64,000 bases of DNA from positions 744,001-808,000 of the forward strand of contig CAWJKG010000003.1 of the NCBI GenBank assembly GCA_963843365.1, written 5' to 3'. The translations under genes were made by a program, and so were the position numbers. The notes under the pieces are model-generated. The model made no database searches. It saw only the letters and a list, made by a program, of their open reading frames with translations, and was not told the DNA's origin. The stretch comes from Bog-473 sp963843365. Lineage in GTDB: Bacteria > Actinomycetota > Acidimicrobiia > Acidimicrobiales > RAAP-2. Positions 18,291-27,246 of this stretch are shown in pieces (position 1 is the stretch's first letter; every line of letters starts with the position of its first letter).

Positions 18291-18572
18291 TCAGGCGGGG
18301 GTGATCCGGCGGCGGATGAAGGTCACGACGAGGAAGGCGAGCGAGCTGACCGCCAGGGCGCCCACGACCGCGGCCATGATGCCCGAGCCCCGCAAGGCCA
18401 GCCCGGACGACAGGGCACTGGCGCCGCCGGTCACGTGGCTCGCCAGCGGCGCGTGGACGGCACCCGAGCGGGACCTCGTGCTGGCCGACGCCACACCGCA
18501 GCCGGACCACGTGAGGAACCCGACCGTCGCGGCACCCACCATGGCCGCCCACATCCGGAAGTGACCCACCAT
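18291..18572 (-). CDS. Small secreted/membrane protein, 93 residues
   Basis: Not a family I recognise. An N-terminal hydrophobic segment (residues 8-30, ending ASA, a plausible signal peptidase site) is followed by a 30-residue Ser/Ala/Gly-rich stretch. A second membrane helix (about 64-85) ends in a cytoplasmic FIRRRI stop-transfer sequence. The layout resembles a small envelope protein with a C-terminal anchor, perhaps a sorting substrate although no LPxTG is present. ATG 18572 has AAGGAG 7 bp upstream. It lies between the sugar transferase and the ABC exporter on the same strand. Confidence 0.6.
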   Translation of the reverse strand: MVGHFRMWAAMVGAATVGFLTWSGCGVASASTRSRSGAVHAPLASHVTGGASALSSGLALRGSGIMAAVVGALAVSSLAFLVVTFIRRRITPA

Positions 18573-18696
18573 CACGCACTCCTTGCCGCTGTCGTTCCAC
18601 AGTGAAACGCAGGCTGCCCGGCTGCCTTTCGGGGAAAAATCGGCGCAACCCCCATGGGCGCGAAGAGCCTGGTGACAGGTGACGCGGAGGTGACCG
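18573..18696 (-). other. Leader region with direct repeats ahead of the 93-residue gene
   Basis: A 124-bp gap between the sugar-transferase stop and the small membrane gene. On the minus strand it carries two adjacent copies of GGCAGCC (about 18616-18630) and a T5 run before CCCCGAAAGG. It may be a structured 5' leader, but no known riboswitch core could be matched. Confidence 0.3.
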
Positions 18697-20206
18697 TCAG
18701 TAGGCGCCGATGCCCCGGGCCATGGTCTTGGGGGTCTCGAACATGATCTTGAGGTCCCACCAGAGCGACCACGAGGCCACGTAGAGGTAGTCGAGCTGCA
18801 CGAGGTCGTTGCGGGTGAGGTCGTTGCGGCCGGACACCTGCCACAGTCCGGTGATGCCGGGGCGCACGTCGAAGCGGCGCGTGGCCCAGCCCTCCACGTT
18901 CGATTCGCTCGGTATGAAGGGCCTCGGCCCCACGACGGACATGTCGCCCTTGAACACGTTGATGAATTGTGGGATCTCGTCGATGCCGGTACGGCGCAGG
19001 AACGCGCCGAAGCGGGTGATGCGGCCGCTCTCGTCCTTCTTGTGCCGCAACTCGTGCAGCGGTCGGTCATGGTCTTCGGCCGCGGCGGGGGCCGAGGCGG
19101 CCGGGGGCGGCGCCTCCCTCGTGCCGGTGGTCATGGAGCGGAACTTGGTCACCGTGAAGCGCTCGGCATCCCGCCCGAGGCGCGTCTGGCGGAAGAACAC
19201 GGGCCCGGGGGAGCTCAGCTTCACGCCCACGGCCACCACCAGGAGCAGCGGCGCCGTGGCGAGCAGCACGGCGGAGCTGATGCAGAGGTCGAAGGCGCGC
19301 TTCATGAAGGAGTCCCAGGGGCTGAGGTGGGGCTGCGCAATTTCGAGGAAGGGCAACCCCGCCAGGTCGGTGAGTCGGGAGCGCCAGCTGATCAGCTCGT
19401 AGTAGCGCGGGACCATGGCGATGTGCACGAAGTCCTGCAGCGTGCGGTAGACGTCCAGGGCCTCGACGGAGAACTCGTCGCGGGCGGCCACGAGGACGCG
19501 GTGCACCTCGAGCTGCCGGCACAGGCGGGGGAGGTCGGCCACCTGTCCCAGCGCCTCCGCGGCCCCCGTCGTCGGCAATGCGGCCGACCAGGGTCATGCC
19601 GGGATCCTGGCGCACGCTGAGCATGATGCGGTCGGCCGTCGTGCCGGCGCCGACGACGAGCACACGTGTCGTCGTCAACGTGTGGAGGAAGTACCGCAGG
19701 ACGATGCGGCCGATCGTGATGACGCCGATGGTGACGATGACCGCCGCCACCAACTGGGTGGCGTACGGCTCGGAGGTGGCGAAGAGGACGTGCAGCAGCG
19801 AGCCGATGGCGAGGGCGACGACACAACCCTCGCCGACGCCGAAGGCGAGCTCTCGTATCTCGAGGAAGGCACTGGGCTGCAGTCGGCGGTGGGTGACGCG
19901 GTAGACCCCGCCCGAGGCCAGTGCCAGCACGACGGCGACCGGGAAGAGGGAGTCGATCTCCAAGTTGGTGAGGAGCTGCCGGGGCGCGTTCACCGGGACG
20001 GCCGAGAGGTGGGACAGCAATACGAGCGAGAGAGGGAGCGCGATGCAGGCGCAGACGAAGTCGCAGCAGATCTGGACGAGCGTCAGCTCCTTGTCCGTGA
20101 TGGTGCGGTAGCGGAGGGGGGCCGTGGCGGCCAGCTGGGGTGCGCCGACGGTCGCGGCCCCGGGCTCTGCCACGCCCACCTCGATCTCCGCATCAGAGAC
20201 GCTCAT
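18697..20206 (-). CDS. Polyprenyl-phosphate sugar-1-phosphate transferase (WbaP/CpsE-like), with a frame break
   Basis: About 502 residues once one base is removed from the C5 run at 19563-19567. The N-terminal half has four to five membrane helices (residues 35-190) and a CoA-binding-like domain starting TTRVLVVGAGTTADRIML. The C-terminal half is the bacterial sugar transferase domain: KRAFDLCISSAVLL helix near 285, PGPVFFRQTRLGRD, KFRSM, GIDEIPQFINVFKGDMSVVGPRP, and a final GLWQVSGRNDL block. It starts an exopolysaccharide or O-glycan by moving hexose-1-phosphate to undecaprenyl phosphate. An Ala/Pro/Glu insertion after KFRSMTTG is unusual. Confidence 0.85.
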
Positions 20207-20239
20207 CGCCCATCCTCCGCCGGCGCCGTACCGCCTTTA

Positions 20240-20259
20240 CTCCCGGGAACGGCCGGGAG
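20240..20259 (-). terminator. Hairpin downstream of fabI
   Basis: CTCCCGG and CCGGGAG form 7-bp arms around a 6-bp loop in the 68 bp between the fabI stop and the sugar-transferase start. No U-tract follows, so it could be an attenuating hairpin or a weak terminator. Confidence 0.4.
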
Positions 20260-20274
20260 GGGCGTGACTGGCGG

Positions 20275-21063
20275 TCAGGCGGAGCCGCCCACGGCGTGGA
20301 CCCCGCCGTCGACGTGCACGATCTCGCCCGTGGTCATGGGGAAGAGGTCGCTGAAGAGGGCGAGGCAGGCCTTGGCCACGGCGGTGGCGTCATGGATGTC
20401 CCAGCCCAGGGGCGCCCGGTCGGCCCAGGTGTCCTCGAAGGCGCTGAACCCCGGGATGGACTTGGCCGCCATGGTGCGGACCGGGCCGGCCGCCACGAGG
20501 TTGACCCGGATGCCGCGCGGCCCCAGCTCCTTGGCCAGATAGCGCGAGAGGGACTCGAGGCCGGCCTTGGCCACGCCCATCCAGTCGTAGACCGGCCAGG
20601 CGACGCTGGCGTCGAAGTCCAGGCCGACCACGGAGGCGCCCCCGTCGGCCCCGGCCGCCTCCAGGAGGGGCAGGACGGCGTCGACCAACGCCTTCAGCGA
20701 GTAGGTCGAGATGTGCAGCGCCGTCGACACGTCCTCCCAGTCGGCGGCGAACATGCCGCTGCCGAGGCAATCGGGCGGGGCGAAGCCGATGGCATGGAGC
20801 AGGCCGTCGAGCCGGTCTCCGCCGTCGGCCAGCGCGGCGCCGGCCGCCTTCAGCTGGTCGGGCGACGTGACGTCGATTTCGAGGACCTCAGCCTCGCGGG
20901 GGAGCTTGCGCGCCGTCCGTCTGGTCAGCGACAGGGCGCGGCCGGCGCCCGAGAGGACGACGTCGGCCCCCTCTTCCTGGGCCAGCCGGGCCACGGCGAA
21001 GGCCAGCGAGGCATCGGTGAGGACGCCCGTGATCAGGAGGCGCTTGCCGTCGAGGAGTCCCAC
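20275..21063 (-). CDS. fabI: Enoyl-ACP reductase (InhA-like)
   Basis: A 262-residue NADH-dependent enoyl-ACP reductase that completes each cycle of fatty-acid elongation. It starts GLLDGKRLLITGVLTDASLA, the atypical Rossmann loop of FabI/InhA. The catalytic pair is Tyr and Lys in YDWMGVAK (about 157-164). The following NLVAAGPVRTMAAKSIPGF and DRAPLGWDIHDATAVAK blocks are closer to mycobacterial InhA than to proteobacterial FabI. Divergent from npdG with about 30 bp between starts. Confidence 0.92.
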   Translation of the reverse strand: MGLLDGKRLLITGVLTDASLAFAVARLAQEEGADVVLSGAGRALSLTRRTARKLPREAEVLEIDVTSPDQLKAAGAALADGGDRLDGLLHAIGFAPPDCLGSGMFAADWEDVSTALHISTYSLKALVDAVLPLLEAAGADGGASVVGLDFDASVAWPVYDWMGVAKAGLESLSRYLAKELGPRGIRVNLVAAGPVRTMAAKSIPGFSAFEDTWADRAPLGWDIHDATAVAKACLALFSDLFPMTTGEIVHVDGGVHAVGGSA

Positions 21064-21093
21064 TGCGCCAGGAGGTTATGCGAAGGTAGGGGC

Positions 21094-21744
21094 GTGCACG
21101 TGGGAATCCTGGGTGGGACGGGCCCGGCTGGGCGCGGCGTCGCGGTCCGGCTGGCCGACGCCGGCATCCGGGTCACGCTCGGTTCCCGCGACGCGGAGCG
21201 GGCGTCCGCAGTGGCCGGCGACGTGCTGGCGCGCTGGCCCGATTCGGATCTGGAGATACTCGGGTCCGACAACGCCGGGGCGGCCGAAGCCGACCTGGTG
21301 ATCGTGGCCACACCCTGGGACAGCGCCATCGCCACGGCGCGTGCCGTGCGGGAGCCGCTGGCGGGCAAGGTCGTGGTCTCCATGGCCAACGCCCTGGTCA
21401 AGGAGGGGAGGGAGATGCTGGCCCTGATCCCGCCCCGGGGCTCGGTGGCGGCCGCCGTGCAGGCGGCATTGCCCGAGAGCCTGGTGGCGGCCGCGTTCCA
21501 CCACCTGCCGGCCTCGGAAATGGAAAACCTCGAATCGGGGTTGGAAGCGGACGTGCTGGTGTGCTCTGACTTCCCGGAGGCGTCGGCGGCCACGGTGGCC
21601 CTCGTCGAGCGGATGCCGGGCCTGCGGCCACTCGACGCCGGCAGCCTCAGCCAGGCCGCGGCGATCGAGGCCTTCACGGCCGTCTGTATCACCCTCAACA
21701 TCAGGCACAAGGCCCACTCCACCCTGAGGATCGCCGGGCTCTAG
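21094..21744 (+). CDS. npdG: F420-dependent NADP reductase
   Basis: A 216-residue Rossmann protein. GILGGTGPAGRGVAVRL at residues 4-20 is the NADP-binding glycine motif; GSRDAERA near 30 sets NADP specificity; VVSMANALVKEG and ALPESLVAAAFHHLPA match the F420-binding face of Fno/NpdG. It moves hydride between F420 and NADP, indicating that the host makes coenzyme F420. GTG 21094 is preceded by GAAGGTAGGGG. The mshC-like gene starts 2 bp after its stop, so the two are cotranscribed. Confidence 0.85.
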   Translation: MHVGILGGTGPAGRGVAVRLADAGIRVTLGSRDAERASAVAGDVLARWPDSDLEILGSDNAGAAEADLVIVATPWDSAIATARAVREPLAGKVVVSMANALVKEGREMLALIPPRGSVAAAVQAALPESLVAAAFHHLPASEMENLESGLEADVLVCSDFPEASAATVALVERMPGLRPLDAGSLSQAAAIEAFTAVCITLNIRHKAHSTLRIAGL

Positions 21745-21746
21745 CG

Positions 21747-22873
21747 GTGCAGCTGTACGACACGGCACGAAGGGAGGTGGTGGAGTTCGAGCCCGGGCCG
21801 TTGGTGACGATGTACTCGTGCGGCATCACGCCCTACGACGCGGCCCATCTGGGGCACGCCGCCGTCTACCTCTACTTCGACATGCTGCAGCGCCGCCTGC
21901 GCGACGCCGGGCACGAGACGAAGGTCGTGCGCAACGTCACCGATGTCGACGACGACATTCTGCGCAAGGCCCGCGAGCTCGGCGTGCACTACCTCGATCT
22001 GGCCGCCGAGGAGATGGCGCGCTTCGACGCCGAGATGGGATTGCTCAACCTGCTGCCCGTGTACTCCGAGCCGCGGGCCACGTCGGCCATTTCGGAGATC
22101 CTCTCACTGATCGGCGCCGCGCTCGAGGGGGGGTTCGCCTACGAGTCGGGAGGCTCGGTCTACTTCAGCGTGGCGACGTTCCCCGAATTCGGCCGCATCA
22201 GCGGCTTCGACCGCGACCCGCATGCTGGAGCTGGCAGCCGAGCACGGCGGGCAACCCCGGAGGATCCCAACAAGCGGGACCCGCTCGACTTCGTGCTGTG
22301 GCAGCCGTCGCTGCCCGACGAGCCGGCGTGGGAGTCACGCTGGGGACCGGGACGGCCGGGCTGGCACATCGAGTGCTCAGCGCTCGTCCTGCGTGAGCTC
22401 GGGGAGACGATCGACATCCACGGCGGCGGCCGCGACCTCGTGTTCCCGCACCACGAGTGCGAGACGGCGCAGTCCGAGTCGGTGACGGGTCAGCGCTTCG
22501 TCCGGCTGTGGTTCCACGTCGGCCTGGTGGGCCTGGACGGGACGAAGATGTCGAAGTCGCTGGGCAACCTCGTCTTCGTCGGCGACCTGTGCAAGGAGTG
22601 GGATCCGGCCGCCGTGCGCCTGGCGCTGCTGGCGCATCACTACCGCGAGGACTGGGACTGGCGTACCGACGAGGACATGCCGGCGGCCGCGGCCCGGCTC
22701 GCCCTGTGGCGCAGCGCGCCCGAGGGCGACGGGAGCGCCGGGTCTGGCTGCGGTGCGGGCGGCCCTCGACGACGACCTCGACACGCCCGCCGCACTGCGC
22801 GCGCTCGACGAGGAGGCCACGGCCGGGCGGCCCGGTGGCGGACGGGGCGCGGCTGCTCGGCGTCACCCTCTGA
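21747..22873 (+). CDS. mshC: MshC-like cysteine ligase (class I aaRS fold), several frame breaks
   Basis: About 373 residues if five single bases are removed (near 22217-22219, 22249-22251, 22255-22258, 22740-22742, 22831-22835). The HIGH region reads MYSCGITPYDAAHLGHA, the form of the mycothiol ligase MshC rather than CysRS (CGPTVYDxxHIGNA); the zinc ligands include this cysteine and HIECS, HHECE. KMSKSLGNLVFV near residue 267 is the KMSKS loop, and VRLALLAHHYREDWDW follows. MshC joins cysteine to GlcN-inositol in mycothiol synthesis. HHECETAQSE is more like CysRS, so a cysteinyl-tRNA synthetase paralogue is the alternative. Confidence 0.7.
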
Positions 22874-22979
22874 AGGCACCCGGTGGACCGGGCCGGCGAG
22901 GGTGGTCCAGTACCCTTGGTGGACCACGTACGGAGCCAGGATCAGACCGATCGGCCGGCAGAGCAGGAAAGGGTGCACG

Positions 22980-24982
22980 ATGCCAGGCGTCATCTCGGTT
23001 GGCCTTCCCGACGGCTCGACGCGGGAGCTGACCGAGGGCACGACGGGCCTGCAGCTGGCCCAGGTCCATCGGGTCCCGGCTGGCCAAGGCGGCCGTGGTG
23101 GCCACGGTGGACGGCCGCGAGGTGGACCTCGAGGCACCCCTGCCCGACGGCGCGCAGGTGGCCATCGTCACCGGCCGACACCGAGGCCGGCCGCGAGGTC
23201 CTGCGGCATTCGACCGCGCACGTCATGGCGCAGGCGGTGCGCCGGCTGTGGCCCGGCGCGAAGTACGCCATCGGCCCGGTGATCGAGAACGGCTTCTACT
23301 ACGACTTCGAGCTCCCCGACGGCGCCCACTTCACGCGACGACGACCTGGAGCGCATCGACGCCGAGATGCGGGCCATCATCAAAGAGGACCAGCCCTTCG
23401 TGCGCCACGAGCACACGCTCGAGGAGGGGCTCGAGATCTTCGCCGACCAGCCCTTCAAGCAGGAGATCATCGAGGCCGTCGGGACCGGGGCCGACGAGGT
23501 CGACGCGGCGCGGCCCGGTGGTCAGCACGTACCGCAACAGCGACGCGTTCATCGACCTGTGCCGGGGGCCGCACGTACCCTCGACCGGCCGGCTCGGCCA
23601 CTTCAAGCTGATGCGGGTGGCGGGCGCCTACTGGCGGGGCGACGAGAAGCGCGAGCAGCTGCAGCGGATCTACGGGACGGCGTGGGAGTCGGAGAAGGCG
23701 CTGGCGGCCCACCTGCACCAGCTCGAGGAGGCCGAGCGGCGTGACCACCGCAAGCTCGGGGCGGAGCTCGACCTCTTCAGCTTCCCCGAGGAGATCGGGC
23801 TCGGGCCTGGCCGTCTTCCACCCCAAGGGCGGGACGATCCGCCGGCTGATGGAGGAGTACTCGCGCCAGCGCCACGTGGAATCGGGCTACGACTTCGTCA
23901 ACTCGCCCCACATCACCAAGAGCGCATTGTTCGAGCAGTCGGGCCATCTCGACTGGTTCGCCGAGGGCATGTACCCGCCGATGGACCTGGACGGGGGTGC
24001 GCAGTACTACCTCAAGCCGATGAACTGCCCGTTCCACATCCTCGTGTACAAGAGCCACCAGCGCTCGTACCGCGAGCTGCCGATGCGGCTGTTCGAGTTC
24101 GGCACCGTCTACCGCTACGAGAAGTCCGGCGTGTTGCAGGGCCTGACCCGCGTGCGCGGCATGACGCAGGACGACGCCCACATCTTCTGCACACGCGAGC
24201 AGATGGACGCCGAGCTCGTGCGCACCGTGCACTTCGTCCTGGACCTGCTGCGCGACTACGGACTCAACGACTTCTACCTCGAGCTGTCGACGAAGCCTCC
24301 TGGCAAGGCCGTCGGATCCGACGAGGACTGGGAGGTCGCAACAGAGGCCCTGCGGACCACCGCGCTCGAAATGGGGCTCGAAATCGTGATGGACGAGGGC
24401 GGAGGCGCCTTCTACGGGCCGAAGATCTCCGTGCAGGCCCGCGACGCCATCGGCCGCACCTGGCAGATGTCCACGGTCCAGCTCGACTTCCAGCTGCCGC
24501 ACCGCTTCGGCCTGGAGTACATCGGCGCCGACAACCAGCGTCATCAGCCGATCATGATCCATCGCGCCCTGTTCGGCTCGGTGGAGCGCTTCATGGCGGT
24601 GCTCATTGAGCACTACGCGGGTGCGCTGCCGACCTGGCTGAGCCCGGAGCAGATACGGGTCATTCCGGTGACCGACGCGCACGCCGACTATGCGCAGGGC
24701 GTGGTCGAGGCCTGTGCCGCGGCAGGCCTGCGGGCCACGGTCGAGGGCAGCAGCGAAAAAATGGGCGCGCGCATCCGCCGGGCCAAGGTGGCGAAGATCC
24801 CCTACGTGCTCGTGGTCGGCGACGACGACGTGGCGGCGGGGACGGTCGGCGTCAACCGGCGCAGCTGGACCACCAAGCCCGAGCAGGGCGTCGCGGTGGC
24901 CGATCTCGTGCGCGAGGTGGCCGACGAGGTGGCACGCCGGGGCCTGCCCGAGGACCGGGCGCCGGCGCCGGCGAGCGCATGA
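22980..24982 (+). CDS. thrS: Threonyl-tRNA synthetase, five frame breaks in its first 830 bp
   Basis: A class II synthetase charging tRNA-Thr, about 665 residues after removing one base near each of 23066, 23173, 23335, 23514 and 23798. Domains in order: TGS (GVISVGLPDGSTREL), editing domain with the HxxxH pair in LRHSTAHVMAQA and late CRGP, catalytic core (SPHITKSALFEQSGH, MNCPFHILVYKS, RYEKSGVLQGLTRVRGMTQDD motif 2, FGSVERFMAVLIEHY motif 3) and anticodon-binding domain. From 23741 onward the frame is unbroken. ATG 22980 has AGGAAAGGG upstream. HIT, PI synthase, acyltransferase and pimA follow as in mycobacteria. Confidence 0.95.
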
Positions 24983-25010
24983 CGCGTCCGTGCCCGTTGC
25001 GGCGCAGGCC

Positions 25011-25532
25011 GTGAGCCTCGAGCACCTCTGGGCGGGGTGGCGCCGGGAGTACATGATGGAGGCGACGGCGCGCCAGCGCAGCGGTGAGGCCGACCATGAC
25101 GAGACCGACTGCGTGTTCTGCCGGCTGGCCGCCAGCGGTCCGCCGTCCGAGGACAACCTCGTCGTCTGGCGCGGTGAGACCACCTTCGTCGTGCTGAACG
25201 CCTACCCCTACGCCAGCGGGCATGTCCTGGTGCTGCCCCTGCGTCACGTGGCGTCGTTGACCGACCTGACGGCGGAGGAGTCCGCCGCGCTCTGGGCGGC
25301 CACGCAGTCGGCGGTGGAGGCCATTGAGACCGCGTACGAGCCGGACGGCCTCAACATGGGGGCCAACCTCGGGCGGGAGGCCGGTGCCGGCCTGCCGTCG
25401 CATGTCCATCTGCACGTCCTGCCGCGGTGGTCCGGTGACACCAATTTCATGACGACGGTGGCCGAGACCCGCGTCATGCCCGAGACGTTGCAGCTGTCCT
25501 GGAAGAGGCTCACCGACGCCTGGCCCCGATAA
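25011..25532 (+). CDS. HIT-family hydrolase/phosphorylase (Ap4A phosphorylase-like)
   Basis: A 173-residue protein with the histidine triad HVHLHVLPRW near residue 135 and an N-terminal CVFC zinc-binding pair near 35. SLEHLWAGWRREYM at the N-terminus is the layout of Rv2613c, an AP4A phosphorylase encoded next to thrS in Mycobacterium tuberculosis (family knowledge). GTG 25011 is chosen because it gives this conserved N-terminus; GTG 24990 in the same frame is an alternative. It lies 28 bp after thrS and is probably cotranscribed. Confidence 0.88.
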   Translation: MSLEHLWAGWRREYMMEATARQRSGEADHDETDCVFCRLAASGPPSEDNLVVWRGETTFVVLNAYPYASGHVLVLPLRHVASLTDLTAEESAALWAATQSAVEAIETAYEPDGLNMGANLGREAGAGLPSHVHLHVLPRWSGDTNFMTTVAETRVMPETLQLSWKRLTDAWPR

Positions 25533-25554
25533 CACGCCGCCCGAGGGGCCCGGA

Positions 25555-26760
25555 GTGCCGGGCGGCGCCGTGGGCACGCGCCCCGACGAGGGCGAACCGA
25601 CCGCCGCCGCGGCGCCGGCGACGTCGCGGGCGCCGGGCGCGTCCGGGCACCGGGTGCGGCGGGCCCTGCGCCGAGCCTGGCCCGCCACCCGCATCGTCAT
25701 CGGCTTCGGGCTCGTCGCCCTGGCGCTGTGGGTCCTGTCGTCGAAGACCTCCGAGCTCGACGGATTCTCCACCGTCTTCCGCCACTTCAACTGGTGGTGG
25801 GTGGCACCCGCCGTGGTGGCGGAGATCGCGTCGTACTACTGCTTCGCGGCCATGCAGTACGAGCTGCTCCGGGCGGGCCACCTGCGCGCGCCCTGGAACC
25901 CCTTGGTCAAGCTGACCTTCGCGTCGCAGGCGATCACCAACTCGCTGCCCATCGGGAACGCGGTGTCCTCGGTCTACGGCTTCCGCTGGTTCCGCCGTTT
26001 CGGTGCCGACAACACGCTGGCCGTATGGGCGCTGGCCGGGACGCTGGTCGCGGCCACGGTGAGCCTCTCACTGCTCGCCATCGTCGGACTCGGTGTGGCG
26101 GCCCAGGAGGGCGCCTCGCTCGACCTGGTGCCGGTGCTCATCGGCACCTTCCTGGTCATGCTCGGCATCGGGTCCCTCTTCGTGTACGAACGCCCGCTGC
26201 ACGCAGCGCTGTGGTGGTCGCTGAAGCTCTCGGTCGCCGTCAGCGGGCGGCCCCGGGGCGACACGGTCGAGCTGATCGACCGCATCACGGCCTGGATGAC
26301 CGCCGTGCGGCTCAGCTGGACGCAGATCGGGCGCATCATCACGTGGGGGACGATCAATTGGCTGCTCGACTGCGCCTGCTTCGCCATGATGTTCCGCGCC
26401 ATGGGGGCGCCCGTCCCGTGGAAGGGCCTGCTCCTGGCCTACGGAGCCGGTCAGCTCGCGGCCTCCTTGCCCATCACCCCCGGCGGCCTGGGCGTGGTCG
26501 AGGGCTCCATCACGGTCGCCCTGGTGGCCTTCGGGGGCCCGGAGGCGAGCACCGCCTACGCGGTGCTGCTCTACCGCGTCATCAGCTTCTGGATGATCCT
26601 GGTCATCGGGTGGCTCCTCATCGGGCAGCTCGCCTGGCAGGTGCGCCGCGGCCGCTGGAACCGCCAGGCCCTCGCGAGCGACGTCGAGGCCGGGCCGGAG
26701 GCTTACGGGCCGCCACCGCCGTCCGCCGAGGCCCGGGCCGTCGCCGGAGGTGCCGGATGA
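25555..26760 (+). CDS. Flippase-like membrane protein (UPF0104/YbhN family)
   Basis: A 401-residue membrane protein with about eight helices between residues 45 and 360. FASQAITNSLPIGNAVSSVYGFRWFRR near 123 and GQLAASLPITPGGLGVVEGSITVALVAFGG near 300 are the paired conserved loops of the lysylphosphatidylglycerol-synthase transmembrane/flippase-like family. No C-terminal aminoacyltransferase domain is present. It may flip or modify a phospholipid or glycolipid; placement between the HIT gene and the PIM block fits a role in PI-mannoside lipids, but this is inference. It starts at GTG 25555, and its stop overlaps the next ATG. Confidence 0.75.
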   Translation: MPGGAVGTRPDEGEPTAAAAPATSRAPGASGHRVRRALRRAWPATRIVIGFGLVALALWVLSSKTSELDGFSTVFRHFNWWWVAPAVVAEIASYYCFAAMQYELLRAGHLRAPWNPLVKLTFASQAITNSLPIGNAVSSVYGFRWFRRFGADNTLAVWALAGTLVAATVSLSLLAIVGLGVAAQEGASLDLVPVLIGTFLVMLGIGSLFVYERPLHAALWWSLKLSVAVSGRPRGDTVELIDRITAWMTAVRLSWTQIGRIITWGTINWLLDCACFAMMFRAMGAPVPWKGLLLAYGAGQLAASLPITPGGLGVVEGSITVALVAFGGPEASTAYAVLLYRVISFWMILVIGWLLIGQLAWQVRRGRWNRQALASDVEAGPEAYGPPPPSAEARAVAGGAG

Positions 26761-27197
26761 GCCGGACGCGCGTCCGCGCCGTGGCGCTCGCCACCGCGCT
26801 GGTCCTGGCCGCCACGCTCATGGCGTCCTGCTCGTCCGCGCGCAGTGACCTCGGCTCGACCGGGGCCTCGCCGTCCTGCTACCTGGCCCTGCCGACAGCC
26901 TCCAAGGCCGTCGGGGGTCACGGCCACCTGGAGGGCGTGCGCAAGTACACGCTGAACGGGTTCCGCACCGTGGCACCGCGCCTGTACCGGCGCCTGGCCG
27001 ACGACCTCTCGAAGAAGCAGGGCGTGTGCGTGGCCGGGTACACCGGCCACTTCACGGCCGACGAGGTGCAGAAACCGCTCGGTCGTCCGTCCGGCACGCT
27101 GGCCGTGCCCGTAGTCACGACGCCGGGCAACATGCTGTTGGGCACGCTGATCCTGACCAAACTCCCGGTGCGCTTCCAACAGACGCACCCGTTCTGA
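26757..27197 (+). CDS. Lipoprotein of unknown function
   Basis: A 146-residue protein with a signal peptide and lipobox MASC (cysteine at about 24). The mature part has two further cysteines (CYLAL near 41, GVCVAGY near 92), which may form a disulfide, and no recognisable domain. ATG 26757 overlaps the flippase-like gene stop (ATGA). It converges on the EF-G2 gene. Confidence 0.6.
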   Translation: MSRTRVRAVALATALVLAATLMASCSSARSDLGSTGASPSCYLALPTASKAVGGHGHLEGVRKYTLNGFRTVAPRLYRRLADDLSKKQGVCVAGYTGHFTADEVQKPLGRPSGTLAVPVVTTPGNMLLGTLILTKLPVRFQQTHPF

Positions 27198-27246
27198 GTC
27201 GCTGACCCCGGCGGGCGTGCGGCCGGCCGGGACGGTGCGCCGCCGG

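Noticed and set aside
18573..18696. A GEMM (c-di-GMP) or ydaO-type riboswitch in the leader of the 93-residue gene.
   Set aside because: GAAAGGCAGCC looked suggestive, but the conserved cores of those classes could not be matched.
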